Shown here: one piece after another, positions 29,100 through 37,510 of the stretch
How the letters are laid out: the number at the start of each line of letters is the position of its first letter
How positions within the stretch are numbered: the first letter of the stretch is position 1
IMG/VR virus record: IMGVR_UViG_3300001398_000002
Coordinates: 91,232 to 155,231 of that record
Length of the DNA: 64,000 nt
Strand: one strand, 5' to 3'
Source of the DNA: a virus
Program-made: the position numbers and the translations under genes
The notes under the pieces: model-generated
The model's input: the letters and a program-made list of their open reading frames with translations, nothing else
The model's database searches: none
What the model was told of the DNA's origin: nothing

Positions 29100-29493
29100 A
29101 GACGATCGACCCTACGCAGCGGTCTTTCTGGACGAGGACGCTCAGGAGAAGCTCCTCGAATGGTGGGAGATCACTCTAGGGATCCCCTTCCACGCTCATG
29201 TGCTTGCCCATCACATGACCATCAAGTACGACCCGAACGAGGACGAAATCCTCCAGATTGATGTGGGTGCCTCCGCCAATATGGTGGTCATCGGCTACGC
29301 CTCAGATCAACATGGTCAGGCAGTATTGGTCCGTCCCAACGTTTACTCCCACAACACCCATCCTCACGTAACTATTGCCGTTGCCCCTGGCGTGAACCCG
29401 GTGTATTCCAACGAGCTGCTGAGCCGAACCCGTAAGGTCACCCTAGTTCGAGGTCCGACCCTTACGGGAGTGGTGGACATTCGCATCGACTGA
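29083..29493 (+). CDS. 2H phosphoesterase superfamily protein
   Basis: About 136 aa from GTG 29083. Two HxTx motifs, AHHMTIKY and HPHVTIAV, placed about 85 residues apart give the paired His of 2H (LigT-like) enzymes, which open 2',3'-cyclic phosphates or cleave cyclic oligonucleotides. Next gene carries a cREC domain, a known partner of RNA repair and 2H proteins. Candidate roles: tRNA-end repair or cleavage of immune cyclic nucleotides. Overlaps the lipoprotein gene by 17 bases. Confidence 0.75.
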   Translation: MLPTNKDDRPYAAVFLDEDAQEKLLEWWEITLGIPFHAHVLAHHMTIKYDPNEDEILQIDVGASANMVVIGYASDQHGQAVLVRPNVYSHNTHPHVTIAVAPGVNPVYSNELLSRTRKVTLVRGPTLTGVVDIRID

Positions 29494-29512
29494 AATGGTG
29501 TAGTATCCAGCC

Positions 29513-30334
29513 ATGTCCATTGACGTGGTTGCAAAAATTGGCGGGATCTTCGCCCTTCTCGTTCTGATCCATTTCGTAGCTGACTGGGTCTTCCAATCCC
29601 ATGCGGAGGCAATGGCGAAACCGAAGAACCATTGGGTTCGAGCACGACACTGCCTGATCTACACGGTCATCTGCTGTGCTTCGTTGATGCTCGTGAATCC
29701 GGCCTGGTACGTCATCGGCATGTCCGCGGTCATCCTCTGGCTGAGCCACTTCATGGAGGACACTTACATTCCCGTGTTCGTCTGGGCGAAGTATATCCGG
29801 AAGCCGGGCCCGATGAATAATCTCACGGACTTCGTGGTCTTCGCTGAGTCGACCCTTGGCAAGATCTTGCTCATAGCCATCGACCAAATCGTGCATTTGG
29901 TGTTCATGCTGCCGGTCGCGATCATGGTTGTATCGCCGCAGGCCTTCCCGGTGTGCAGTCTTGTCAGCTTCCTAGGTCTAGGAGGCCTGGGCGCTCTCTG
30001 CGTCGTTGGAGCCAAGACCTTCAAGCTCCCTTGGAAGCTCTGGCTAGACGACCAATTGGATGAGGTTCCCCGTCGAGCGGTACCAGAGGGGTACATCGGA
30101 GCCAAGTCCACGACCGAGGCCAGCCTCCTGATTGTGTCTAAGGGCTTGCCCGCTGTGATGGACCTGGACCACGACCTGGGTGGTGAGGACACGGCGATGG
30201 TGTTCCTCAAGTGGCTTGCGGAGAAGTTCCCCAATGGTCCGGTTCCGGAGTATGCCATCCACTCAGAAAACATTGAGGGGCAGAAGGCCATCCGTTCTTT
30301 CCTGGATAGCTGGAAGAAGAGCCTCACCCTCTGA
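29513..30334 (+). CDS. DUF3307 membrane domain fused to cREC domain
   Basis: 273 aa. Residues 1-150 are membrane-embedded (LLVLIHFVADWVFQSHAEAM, several later hydrophobic helices), with HFVADWVFQ and the RHCLIYT pattern of phage DUF3307 proteins. Residues about 165-270 read KLWLDDQ, MDLDHDLGGEDT and YAIHSEN, matching the receiver-like cyclic-phosphate-processing domain (cREC). The fusion would tether a cREC to the inner membrane, next to the 2H gene. Confidence 0.75.
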   Translation: MSIDVVAKIGGIFALLVLIHFVADWVFQSHAEAMAKPKNHWVRARHCLIYTVICCASLMLVNPAWYVIGMSAVILWLSHFMEDTYIPVFVWAKYIRKPGPMNNLTDFVVFAESTLGKILLIAIDQIVHLVFMLPVAIMVVSPQAFPVCSLVSFLGLGGLGALCVVGAKTFKLPWKLWLDDQLDEVPRRAVPEGYIGAKSTTEASLLIVSKGLPAVMDLDHDLGGEDTAMVFLKWLAEKFPNGPVPEYAIHSENIEGQKAIRSFLDSWKKSLTL

Positions 30335-30591
30335 TGTTGGTTATCCAGATCCAGATGTGGCCCAAGGGCGACAAGACCAAGGCCTACTCCCTGGGCACTT
30401 TGAAGGTCGCCCTTAGCCGAACCCTGTCAAAAAACTTCTCGAATCGAGGGTATGACTGGGACATCACCAAAAAAGGTGATAAAGGTACCTGGAAGAAAGG
30501 CCAGATCACTGGCCACAATCCCCGCGTCCGAGGTCAATGGGACCTCGTGTACCGGATCCTCAAGCAAGCTGTTGGGGAACGAAACCCTTAA
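30334..30591 (+). CDS. Hypothetical protein (85 aa)
   Basis: MLVIQIQMWPKGDKTKAYSL, basic, beta-rich start. Overlaps the previous stop (TGATG). No known motif. Confidence 0.65.
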   Translation: MLVIQIQMWPKGDKTKAYSLGTLKVALSRTLSKNFSNRGYDWDITKKGDKGTWKKGQITGHNPRVRGQWDLVYRILKQAVGERNP

Positions 30592-30615
30592 CTTTATTGC
30601 TCCGTTGCCGTTAGA
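30588..30615 (+). promoter_or_regulatory. Promoter-like motif TTAACTTT-N11-GCCGTT
   Basis: Variant of the TTAACTTC-N11-TCCGTT family, ending 10 bases before the ATG of 30623. Confidence 0.55.
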
Positions 30616-30622
30616 AACCATC

Positions 30623-31381
30623 ATGTCAGGCCGTACGATCTACATCGGGGACATCCACGGGTGTATCCAGGAGTTCACAGAGCTTTACGTAAAGCTCTGT
30701 GTGAAAGAGTCCGACACGGTCATCTGCTTGGGCGACTTCATGGACAAGGGGCCGTCGCCTGCTGCTTGTGTCGAGTTCGCTAGAGTGAACGGACTGATGA
30801 GTATTCTCGGGAATCATGAGGAGCGCCACCTTCGATGGCGTCGTCATTGGGAGCGAAGCCAGGCTGACTCAGCTTACATTAATCCTATGACACGGCCTTT
30901 CAGCCCCCAAGATGAACAAGCGAACTTGAGCCTAGGTTCACGAAATCTGGAATGGATCAAGACTTTGCCAGTTGTACTGAAACCTAGGTTTGATTGGGTT
31001 GCAGTCCATGGTGGCTTGATGCCAAGGATCCCGTTAAGGAGACAACCAGAGGACAAGATCATGCGGCTGAGGTGGGTCAATGCTGAAGGAGGGTACATCC
31101 CTCTGGACTACTCTGACCTGTCCCAACCTGTGGGCGCGTCACATTGGGCGGAAGTGTACGACGGGCCCTACAATGTAGTCTATGGCCACGAAGCTCACAG
31201 CCTGTCTACACCCCGCATCGATGTCAGACCTCAAGGTGTGACCTGCTACGGCATCGACACGGGTGTTGTTTACGGTGGGCGTCTGACCGCTCTGATAGTG
31301 AGTGACAGCCCCTCCGTGGACTTCGTTCAGGTTCAGGCCAAGACTCGTTACATGGAACCCCACATACCGATTCCGGACTGA
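30623..31381 (+). CDS. PPP-type metallophosphatase
   Basis: 252 aa from the ATG at 30623, set by the promoter-like motif. Metal-site motifs in order: GDIHGC, GDFMDKG, GNHEERH, then AVHGGL and YGHEAH. This is the ApaH/PrpE/serine-threonine phosphatase family, acting on phosphoproteins or on dinucleoside polyphosphates. Phage homologues such as lambda phosphatase are known. Confidence 0.9.
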   Translation: MSGRTIYIGDIHGCIQEFTELYVKLCVKESDTVICLGDFMDKGPSPAACVEFARVNGLMSILGNHEERHLRWRRHWERSQADSAYINPMTRPFSPQDEQANLSLGSRNLEWIKTLPVVLKPRFDWVAVHGGLMPRIPLRRQPEDKIMRLRWVNAEGGYIPLDYSDLSQPVGASHWAEVYDGPYNVVYGHEAHSLSTPRIDVRPQGVTCYGIDTGVVYGGRLTALIVSDSPSVDFVQVQAKTRYMEPHIPIPD

Positions 31382-31384
31382 CTC

Positions 31385-31627
31385 ATGCATTCACTAGCCG
31401 TCAAAGCCATAGTCGCTTCAGTTAAGCTCCGTCAAACCCAAGGGGACTGCCCAACTGAGCCTCCTTTTACACGGGAGCAACTTGAGGACACCCTCGTGTC
31501 TTTGGCCGGGATGTACGAGAAGACTGGTGGGCAACTCCTCGCAGCAATAGGCCCTAAAGGGGATCCTGGGCCCCAATGTCCTGCTTGCGGTGGTTATCCT
31601 GAGACTCGTTTCTACGGACCTAAGTAA
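31385..31627 (+). CDS. Hypothetical protein (80 aa)
   Basis: MHSLAVKAIVASVKLRQTQG; CPACGG near the C-terminus could be half of a zinc site. Starts right after the phosphatase stop, probably co-translated. Confidence 0.65.
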   Translation: MHSLAVKAIVASVKLRQTQGDCPTEPPFTREQLEDTLVSLAGMYEKTGGQLLAAIGPKGDPGPQCPACGGYPETRFYGPK

Positions 31628-31629
31628 GG

Positions 31630-32154
31630 TTACTCAGGTAGGATCAAGCCAGAGTCACTTTCAACCCAGCCTGCTGGTAACGCTTTGGCCTTGCCCGCAG
31701 GCTTGAGGTTCTTTAGGACAGCTCGGAACTGAGGGTTATCCAAAGCGACCATGTGGTGCTTTTGATTGACCCTAGTCTTCTGCACTCGTGCGATGCATTC
31801 AGTTCCTGCCCAACCGTGAAGGAAGTGCAGGGTCAATGCGGACACTAGCCCTGACCGGTTGATGCCGGCGGCACAAGTCACAAGAGCTTTACCACCGTCC
31901 TGTATTTCCTGAGCTACCTCGTGGGCTGCTTCAACGGCTATTTGAAGCAGGTCCCTAGGCATTTTGCTAACGTAGTCATCGCTGTTGGGGGCGTAGATGA
32001 TCCTGACGCCAGGGTAGTCCTCTGCTGGAGGCTGTATTTCCCCAGCACAGAACACCAAGAGCGTGAAGCCCGACTTAGCAACATGTTCCCCGTATCGGGG
32101 GTAGGAGCCCTGCCACAGGTTGGGAACTATCTCGTCCGCTTCTACTCGCCTCAT
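31630..32154 (-). CDS. Dual-specificity protein phosphatase-like
   Basis: 174 aa. VTCAAGINRSGLVSAL is the Cx5R phosphate-binding loop (CAAGINR) and NSDDY upstream can supply the general acid. Size fits small DSPs. Substrates may be phosphoproteins, RNA 5' ends or phosphoinositides. Overlaps the HNH gene upstream by 4 bases. Confidence 0.85.
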   Translation of the reverse strand: MRRVEADEIVPNLWQGSYPRYGEHVAKSGFTLLVFCAGEIQPPAEDYPGVRIIYAPNSDDYVSKMPRDLLQIAVEAAHEVAQEIQDGGKALVTCAAGINRSGLVSALTLHFLHGWAGTECIARVQKTRVNQKHHMVALDNPQFRAVLKNLKPAGKAKALPAGWVESDSGLILPE

Positions 32155-32924
32155 CGCTTACCTTTTCTGTTAGGCACGCCACGCTCTGCCTGGAGCAGCT
32201 GAGCCAAAGTAGTCTCTCCTTTGGGAAGTCCTCTAAGGCCATAGTAAAGGGCACGGTCGTAGTAAGGCCATGTCACATCCTTACCAACAACTGGGCGTTT
32301 ATCTGTGGACTTGGGCCACTCCCCATAAACGCTGAAAAATGTGTCTGCATCGGCTAAGATCAAGGCTTCTGTTAGTGGTGCACCTAGTCTAGCGTCCACA
32401 GGCATTTCTCGTCGGATCCCTTTGCGTAACTTTGCGTTATTGGGGTACCACTCTCCGAAGGCGCCGCAATCCAGCACCTGCCTGAGAGTGGGCACAAATA
32501 AGAGCCAAGCCTCATAAGGCATGTCTCGTCGGATATAGTTACAGCGCTCACAGGCAGGCACCACATTGTGTTGAGTGTGTCCCAAAGAATTGTCTACGCG
32601 ATCTAGGCCCAGCCATCGTATGTCCGTCTCATCACAGTAGGAGCAACCTTTAGCGAGCTGCTCCTCCACAAATTCCTTTGTGAGGTCACAGGTCAATCCC
32701 TTATCCCTGTCTACCCTTGTGGAGTCTTTCACCAAGAAAGCCGCCTTATTGTGCCCAGAAGCTCGTTGTATTTTAGAGCGTTCTGAAGCCAGTCGAATTG
32801 AGTTCGGACTCTTGACTTTTGGGTAACACTCTTTACATCTGGACTTAAATACCACGGCGCCCTTAGGAGTCGTGTAGGCTACGTAGAAGGCCTCAAGTGG
32901 CTTAGGCCCACACTCAACACACAC
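32151..32924 (-). CDS. HNH endonuclease at the end of nadE
   Basis: About 257 aa from a GTG at 32924; the frame stays open for 260 bases more, but there it only reads nadE out of frame. Zinc ribbon CVECGPKP...CKECYPK, then the core CSYCDETDIRWLGLDRVDNS with LGHTQHN, and ACERCNYIRRDMPYEAW, very like the HNH at 11096. It starts within the last codons of nadE (11-base overlap), so it probably inserted at the end of that gene. Confidence 0.75.
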   Translation of the reverse strand: MCVECGPKPLEAFYVAYTTPKGAVVFKSRCKECYPKVKSPNSIRLASERSKIQRASGHNKAAFLVKDSTRVDRDKGLTCDLTKEFVEEQLAKGCSYCDETDIRWLGLDRVDNSLGHTQHNVVPACERCNYIRRDMPYEAWLLFVPTLRQVLDCGAFGEWYPNNAKLRKGIRREMPVDARLGAPLTEALILADADTFFSVYGEWPKSTDKRPVVGKDVTWPYYDRALYYGLRGLPKGETTLAQLLQAERGVPNRKGKR

Positions 32925-34890
32925 CTTCAGCTTTGGCGTAGGCTCGCAGTGCGGCAAGCTCTTGGACGAAGCCTCCTGAGAGGATTGGGAACCTGCACCA
33001 TGTTTTGGGGTCAAGACTTTCTTCATCGACGTGGAATCCTGGGGAAAGCCGATCGCGCTTCCACTGATTCCTGGCCCATAAAAGAAAAAACCGCTCGATC
33101 CAGAGAAGAAGGTCCTTTTCAGCGTACATTGAGAACCTACGACGAACAGACCTGTAGACATCAGTTGGAGACTTCTTGCCCACAATGGCCTCCTTTTCTA
33201 CTGCATCTAGAACTTCGTAAGGCATGAGGTCGGTCTCATCTGTCTGCGCCGAAGTCCCTGGGCGAAGCTCTGCTGTCGGCTTCTGCTTGATCACAGCTTC
33301 CAGGGAAGGGAAGTCTAGTCTTGCGGAGTCCCGTAGCCAACGGAGCAAGAAGGCTTTGCCGATACCACCAATCGGCGCAATACTGCCGGCGGTATCACCG
33401 TCCATTGTACAATACCCCACCGCCGCTTCACTTCGGTTGCTGGTAGTGATCAGGAGCTTCCCCTCGACATTTGCTACCATCCAGATGCTAGGCGCTCGGA
33501 CACGGGCTTGGATGTTTTGTAGGGCCAGATCATCAGTCTCCCAGGATAGCTCCCGACCCAAAGCCGTCGACATCATTGATTTGTAGCCCTCCACGAGGCT
33601 GTCTACGGAGACGATCAAGAACTTGGCCCCCAGCTCTTCGGCAACGACTGTTGCTGCGTTTAAAGTCACGTCAGAGCTGTTCTTGGTGCCTTGGTACATG
33701 CACGTGAGGATGTCCTTGAACCCTGTTCCAGGTTCGAGTCCCAAGTGTTCGAGGAACAGCTCTTCCCCAAAGGTGTCCACACCGATGTCCCACATCTTTC
33801 GGACCAGCACGGCACAAGCGGCCGAGTCAGCCCCACCGCTGAGGGAGATCACAAACCCCTTAGAATGGGCTTTACGCATGTAGTCACACAAGGCCAAGGA
33901 GATGGCGTTGGTGAATTCGTCGTGGGTCTCGTCCTCCTGTATGGCATGCCCGTTGGATACCCCTTCTTCGGTGGCCTCCAGGGCCTGATACCCTTGCATG
34001 ACACGACACTTCCCCAACTTAGGCGTGAAGCTGGCCGTGGCAGACTGCTGAGTCCTCGTGGCATCAATGTCGATGACCGCCGTCAGGAGTTCCACAGGTT
34101 TGAACGAAAATCGTCGCCCAAACCCTACGATGCTCCCTTTGGTAGCGATGAGGTTACCGCCGTCGTAGATAGCCCGCCCGGCTTCATTGCCCAGCAAGTT
34201 CGCGTAGAGATAGGTTGTGCCGAAAGCTCGGGACCCTTCCATGACGAACCTTTGACGGACCTCATACTTGCCGAAAGCAAAGTGGGAAGCCGAGGGGTTC
34301 ATCGTGATGTCTACCCCGTACTGAGAGAGCAGAGCACCAGGACGGTTGGCCACCCAGGCGTCTTCACAGATTTCGAAGCCTACCCGCACGACGGCTGACT
34401 CCCCCGTGTGACGGAATTCGAAGATCATGTCTCCAATCGGGACGTAGAGTTCGTCGTCGATGAAGTTGGTTACGTCCTGATGACCCGCAGGCCAGGGCTT
34501 GAACCAACGAGGCTCGTAGTGCAGCCCGTCGCCGGCTAGATGTTGCTTGGGTACGAACCCTAAGATCCTGCCGGAATCGATCATGGCCACAACGTTGTAC
34601 AGGGCGTTGTTGTGCAAGAACGGCAACCCTACACAGACCTTGATCTTCAGCTCTGCCTCGGAGATGTCCTTGGCGATCATCTTCAGAACTTGGAGCGCCG
34701 TCTGCTGAACATCGTACGAGTGAAAGTGATCCTCACACCCGTAGCCGGTGATGCACAGCTCCGGGAGGCAGAGGATCTGCACTCCTTCTGCCGCCGCCAT
34801 GTTAATGGCTTCGACGATGTTCTCGTAGTTACCCGTCCAATCGAGAGGGGCCTGATTGACGGAAGCTGTCCCTACCTTTAGAAGGTGCAT
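32914..34890 (-). CDS. nadE: Glutamine-dependent NAD+ synthetase
   Basis: 658 aa from M13 (34890), two bases after the stop of the PncB gene. Residues 1-270 are a nitrilase-type glutaminase domain (LCLPELCITGYGCEDHF with Glu, KVCVGLPF with Lys, and GFEICEDAW with Cys). Residues about 330-620 are the synthetase: SLSGGADSAACAVL (ATP-pyrophosphatase loop), TSNRSEAAVGYCTMDGDTAG. The last step NaAD to NAD+ uses ATP and ammonia from glutamine. Typical family length. Confidence 0.95.
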   Translation of the reverse strand: MHLLKVGTASVNQAPLDWTGNYENIVEAINMAAAEGVQILCLPELCITGYGCEDHFHSYDVQQTALQVLKMIAKDISEAELKIKVCVGLPFLHNNALYNVVAMIDSGRILGFVPKQHLAGDGLHYEPRWFKPWPAGHQDVTNFIDDELYVPIGDMIFEFRHTGESAVVRVGFEICEDAWVANRPGALLSQYGVDITMNPSASHFAFGKYEVRQRFVMEGSRAFGTTYLYANLLGNEAGRAIYDGGNLIATKGSIVGFGRRFSFKPVELLTAVIDIDATRTQQSATASFTPKLGKCRVMQGYQALEATEEGVSNGHAIQEDETHDEFTNAISLALCDYMRKAHSKGFVISLSGGADSAACAVLVRKMWDIGVDTFGEELFLEHLGLEPGTGFKDILTCMYQGTKNSSDVTLNAATVVAEELGAKFLIVSVDSLVEGYKSMMSTALGRELSWETDDLALQNIQARVRAPSIWMVANVEGKLLITTSNRSEAAVGYCTMDGDTAGSIAPIGGIGKAFLLRWLRDSARLDFPSLEAVIKQKPTAELRPGTSAQTDETDLMPYEVLDAVEKEAIVGKKSPTDVYRSVRRRFSMYAEKDLLLWIERFFLLWARNQWKRDRLSPGFHVDEESLDPKTWCRFPILSGGFVQELAALRAYAKAEGVC

Positions 34891-34891
34891 A

Positions 34892-36358
34892 TCAGCACTC
34901 CTCCAGGATACGCTTCTTGGCGGCACGACACTCGCTCACCAAACGCTGAGTTTCTGGGGAGTACACCAACGATCCTGGACGGCCTGGGTATAGCGGAGAG
35001 GTCATCTCCTGGCCGCTCAGGCAGAAGACATCAGAGTTGGGATGATCCTCGCCTTCTTGGTAAACATAGCCGATCACATCACTGTGCACAGCCGGCTTTG
35101 GACGATAGATTTGCGGACGGCCGGGAATAGACTCCTTGGCCCCACCGGGCTCATCTCCGAACTTCATGACCGCACGATTTCCTGTCTGAGAGAGCTTCCA
35201 CACTGCGGAGACGGTATCCCGCTCGAAGGACGGCCAGGGGGTTTTATTGAGGAACCCCCCAAAGCCATAACACTGGCGATCTTCCGGCCATTTGATCTGC
35301 TTTCGAAGTTCTTCAAATTCTACAGTCAGGTCGTGGTTCCAGCCACTTTCCAGGGCCAAGTTGGGTGTCAACCCAAGCTCTCTGGCACGGACCACGGTGA
35401 ACATGTAATGTCCTCGGATACCTTCTTCCGAGTCGAAACGAATGCCCGCATTACGGTCGGGGGCTTCCCCAATCGCACGCAAGGCGGCAGGCACTCCAGA
35501 GCGAATAGTGTCGAAGGTGTCGGGTAAGTAGAACAAGAAGCCTGGAAAACGATCCCGCATAGTGGCAAAAGCACAGTAGTCCCCACCCATCCGCTGAGGG
35601 TGCTCGTGACCCATTGTACCTACGGGGGTCATCCCCAGCCTGCGAGCAAGTTCCATATTGGAGGTGCGAAGAATGCCCGCATCTTTGATTGCTCGGAGCG
35701 CGATCTCGTGCTGCTCCATGCAAGACACTCCACGCATACCGACTTCGAAGATGCGATCTGGATTGTGCACCACGTCAACGAGCTTTCGAGCACGAGCGTA
35801 TACGGCGTCATAGTACTGCTGCTCGCAGACTTCGATCTGAAACCTTTGGGCGGCCCGAACGCCCAAAGGTTTCAGAGAATCCAGGGTTTCCAGGATGATC
35901 TCTTTCTCACGTTCGCATGTAACGTACCGAATCTTTTCGGCTAGAGAAGGGTCGGCGGACATGTACGCCGTCGCTACTTGGATGCGAAGATGCAGTTGCA
36001 GAGTCTTGGGCTCCAGCCAGCTCACGAGAGTTGAAGGCCCCCTTCCACTGAACGCAGCTTCACGGTTGTAGAACCATCCGCCTTGAGGTACGGATAGGAT
36101 CTTCACTTGATCTTTCAGCGTGAAGGCCTTACGAGTACCAGCACCGGCCTCGTAGTTGTGTTCTTTCAGGTAGTTATAATCCTCTTCCGTCGGCGTCGGT
36201 AGGATGCTCTGAATGAATTTGTTGACATCAAGTGGCATGTAGTGCCAGCCTTGGGCCCCGCCACGCCGATGCGCGTAGTAAAAGTTTTCGTCTCGCAACG
36301 GGAAACCCGCTTCGGTCATCGAGGCTTTGTATGCGTCACTCTCTAAAGCTGTAGTCAT
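34892..36358 (-). CDS. pncB: Nicotinate phosphoribosyltransferase (NAPRTase/NAMPT family)
   Basis: 488 aa from the ATG at 36358, nine bases after GGTGTA. Landmarks: DAYKASMTEAGFP at the N-terminus, FEVGMRGVSCMEQHEIALRA, GTMGHEHPQRMGGDY (active-site loop) and YLPDTFDTIRSGVP, which match nicotinate phosphoribosyltransferase best. It would make nicotinate mononucleotide from nicotinate and PRPP. NAMPT activity on nicotinamide cannot be excluded. Directly upstream of nadE, in one operon. Confidence 0.88.
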   Translation of the reverse strand: MTTALESDAYKASMTEAGFPLRDENFYYAHRRGGAQGWHYMPLDVNKFIQSILPTPTEEDYNYLKEHNYEAGAGTRKAFTLKDQVKILSVPQGGWFYNREAAFSGRGPSTLVSWLEPKTLQLHLRIQVATAYMSADPSLAEKIRYVTCEREKEIILETLDSLKPLGVRAAQRFQIEVCEQQYYDAVYARARKLVDVVHNPDRIFEVGMRGVSCMEQHEIALRAIKDAGILRTSNMELARRLGMTPVGTMGHEHPQRMGGDYCAFATMRDRFPGFLFYLPDTFDTIRSGVPAALRAIGEAPDRNAGIRFDSEEGIRGHYMFTVVRARELGLTPNLALESGWNHDLTVEFEELRKQIKWPEDRQCYGFGGFLNKTPWPSFERDTVSAVWKLSQTGNRAVMKFGDEPGGAKESIPGRPQIYRPKPAVHSDVIGYVYQEGEDHPNSDVFCLSGQEMTSPLYPGRPGSLVYSPETQRLVSECRAAKKRILEEC

Positions 36359-36481
36359 GATCAAACATACACCGAACAAGCTAACTTTTCTTCAGGAATC
36401 GCCTCTTAAGTTCCTGGAGGGAGCGGTCGTTAGTACCTGGGACGGCCCTGAAATGCCGTCCCCAAAGAAAAGAGAAATCCA

Positions 36482-36694
36482 ATGGCACCTAGAGTCGAAA
36501 CAAATAGTGACTTCCGTGATATTTTGGCTGCTGCCAAAACCCAAGGGTGGAAAACAGTCCAAACCAACAGGGGGCATTACAAGTTCTTGGCCCCCAATGG
36601 CAAGGACATGGTCCACACCGCAGGCTCCCCCAGCGACATGCGAGCCATCAAGAACCTGACTGCTCGCCTACGTCAACGAGGCCTGAACATATGA
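36482..36694 (+). CDS. HicA-like mRNA interferase-type protein
   Basis: 70 aa. GWKTVQTNRGHYKFLAPNGK with catalytic-type His, then HTAGSPSDMRAIKNLTARLR, is the dsRBD-like HicA/YcfA fold. No HicB partner is visible next door; the following gene overlaps by 4 bases but is not HicB-like. Could cut or bind RNA. A GGACGGC/GCCGTCC hairpin lies just upstream (36442-36463). Confidence 0.8.
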   Translation: MAPRVETNSDFRDILAAAKTQGWKTVQTNRGHYKFLAPNGKDMVHTAGSPSDMRAIKNLTARLRQRGLNI

Positions 36695-37080
36695 AGTGGG
36701 ATATTGACAAGGCCCTCACGGCCTTGGAGGATAGTCAGATACCTGGGACGACGATCAGCAGAGTCTTCCTGTACGGCGTCGAGATCATGGATAGGGCAGG
36801 CATTGTCCCTACTGCCGAGGAGCTGGCCAAGGACAGTATACAAGCCTGGTGTCTGGCTCTGGGAAGGATCCAAGAGCACAAGCTATTCATCCACGGCAGG
36901 ACCCTCCGAGCTGCCTACCTCAAAGCTAGGAAGGTAATCAAAAAGCTTTCGAGTGAAGAACTGGTGCACTACGGCCTCAAAAAACCGAAGTACAGCAAAG
37001 GCTTCGAGGAAGCTCGCAAATTCCGAAAGAAGACCAAGCGTCGTGGGAAGCAAGATCGACAGTCTCATCCGACTAGCTAG
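36691..37080 (+). CDS. Hypothetical protein (129 aa)
   Basis: MKWDIDKALTALEDSQIPGT; overlaps the HicA-like gene by ATGA, so translation is coupled. Helical, ending in a very basic tail (RKKTKRRGKQDRQSH). Not similar to HicB by eye. Stops with TAG. Confidence 0.7.
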   Translation: MKWDIDKALTALEDSQIPGTTISRVFLYGVEIMDRAGIVPTAEELAKDSIQAWCLALGRIQEHKLFIHGRTLRAAYLKARKVIKKLSSEELVHYGLKKPKYSKGFEEARKFRKKTKRRGKQDRQSHPTS

Positions 37081-37258
37081 GCGTCGAGCCCTCGAACTGG
37101 AAAAGCATAGAGCGCAAGAGGAGCTGGCGGAGGCCAAGAAGAAGATTCAGGATGTTACCTGGGCCATCTTCCACGAGCCTCAGCCAGAGCCTTTGGTCAA
37201 TTCCTTCGAGGCAATGATCCGCTACAAGGAGAGGACCTCCCCTGGTGTAAAGCGCTAG
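37043..37258 (+). CDS. Hypothetical coiled-coil protein (about 71 aa)
   Basis: GTG start at 37043 assumed. SLIRLARRRALELEKHRAQE and following residues form a charged helix. Overlaps 36691-37080 by 38 bases in another frame. Start uncertain. Confidence 0.45.
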   Translation: MGSKIDSLIRLARRRALELEKHRAQEELAEAKKKIQDVTWAIFHEPQPEPLVNSFEAMIRYKERTSPGVKR

Positions 37259-37327
37259 GATGCCCCGCACAGCCCAACTAACTTTGGCACAGACCTGGTA
37301 GGAAGCGAAATAGGTCGAATTAAGGTC

Positions 37328-37510
37328 TTGGCGTTAGCTTCTGTAACGATGGCAGGGTCTTTAGATCGCATCGACAGTGGTCTAGGGTACGATCTGGGTA
37401 ACATACAATGGGTACACAAAAACGTGAATCAGATGAAGTGGACCCTGAGCCAGGCAGCCTTTATAGAAATTTGTCTGGCTGTGGCAGGTAACATCAAGGA
37501 GGTCTCATGA
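37328..37510 (+). pseudogene. C-terminal fragment of an HNH homing endonuclease
   Basis: SLDRIDSGLGYDLGNIQWVH followed by KNVNQMKWTLSQAAFIEICL matches the second half of the T7-type His-Me finger nucleases (SLDRID...GNVQWV...N.MK...F). The N-terminal half with zinc Cys pairs is missing. It overlaps the ADP-ribosylglycohydrolase start by 4 bases. Confidence 0.7.

Noticed and set aside
24059-37080. Genome-wide recoding of TAG
   Set aside because: Several normal genes (23742-24062, 24059-24256, 24520-24651, 36691-37080) end in TAG without conserved sequence after it.
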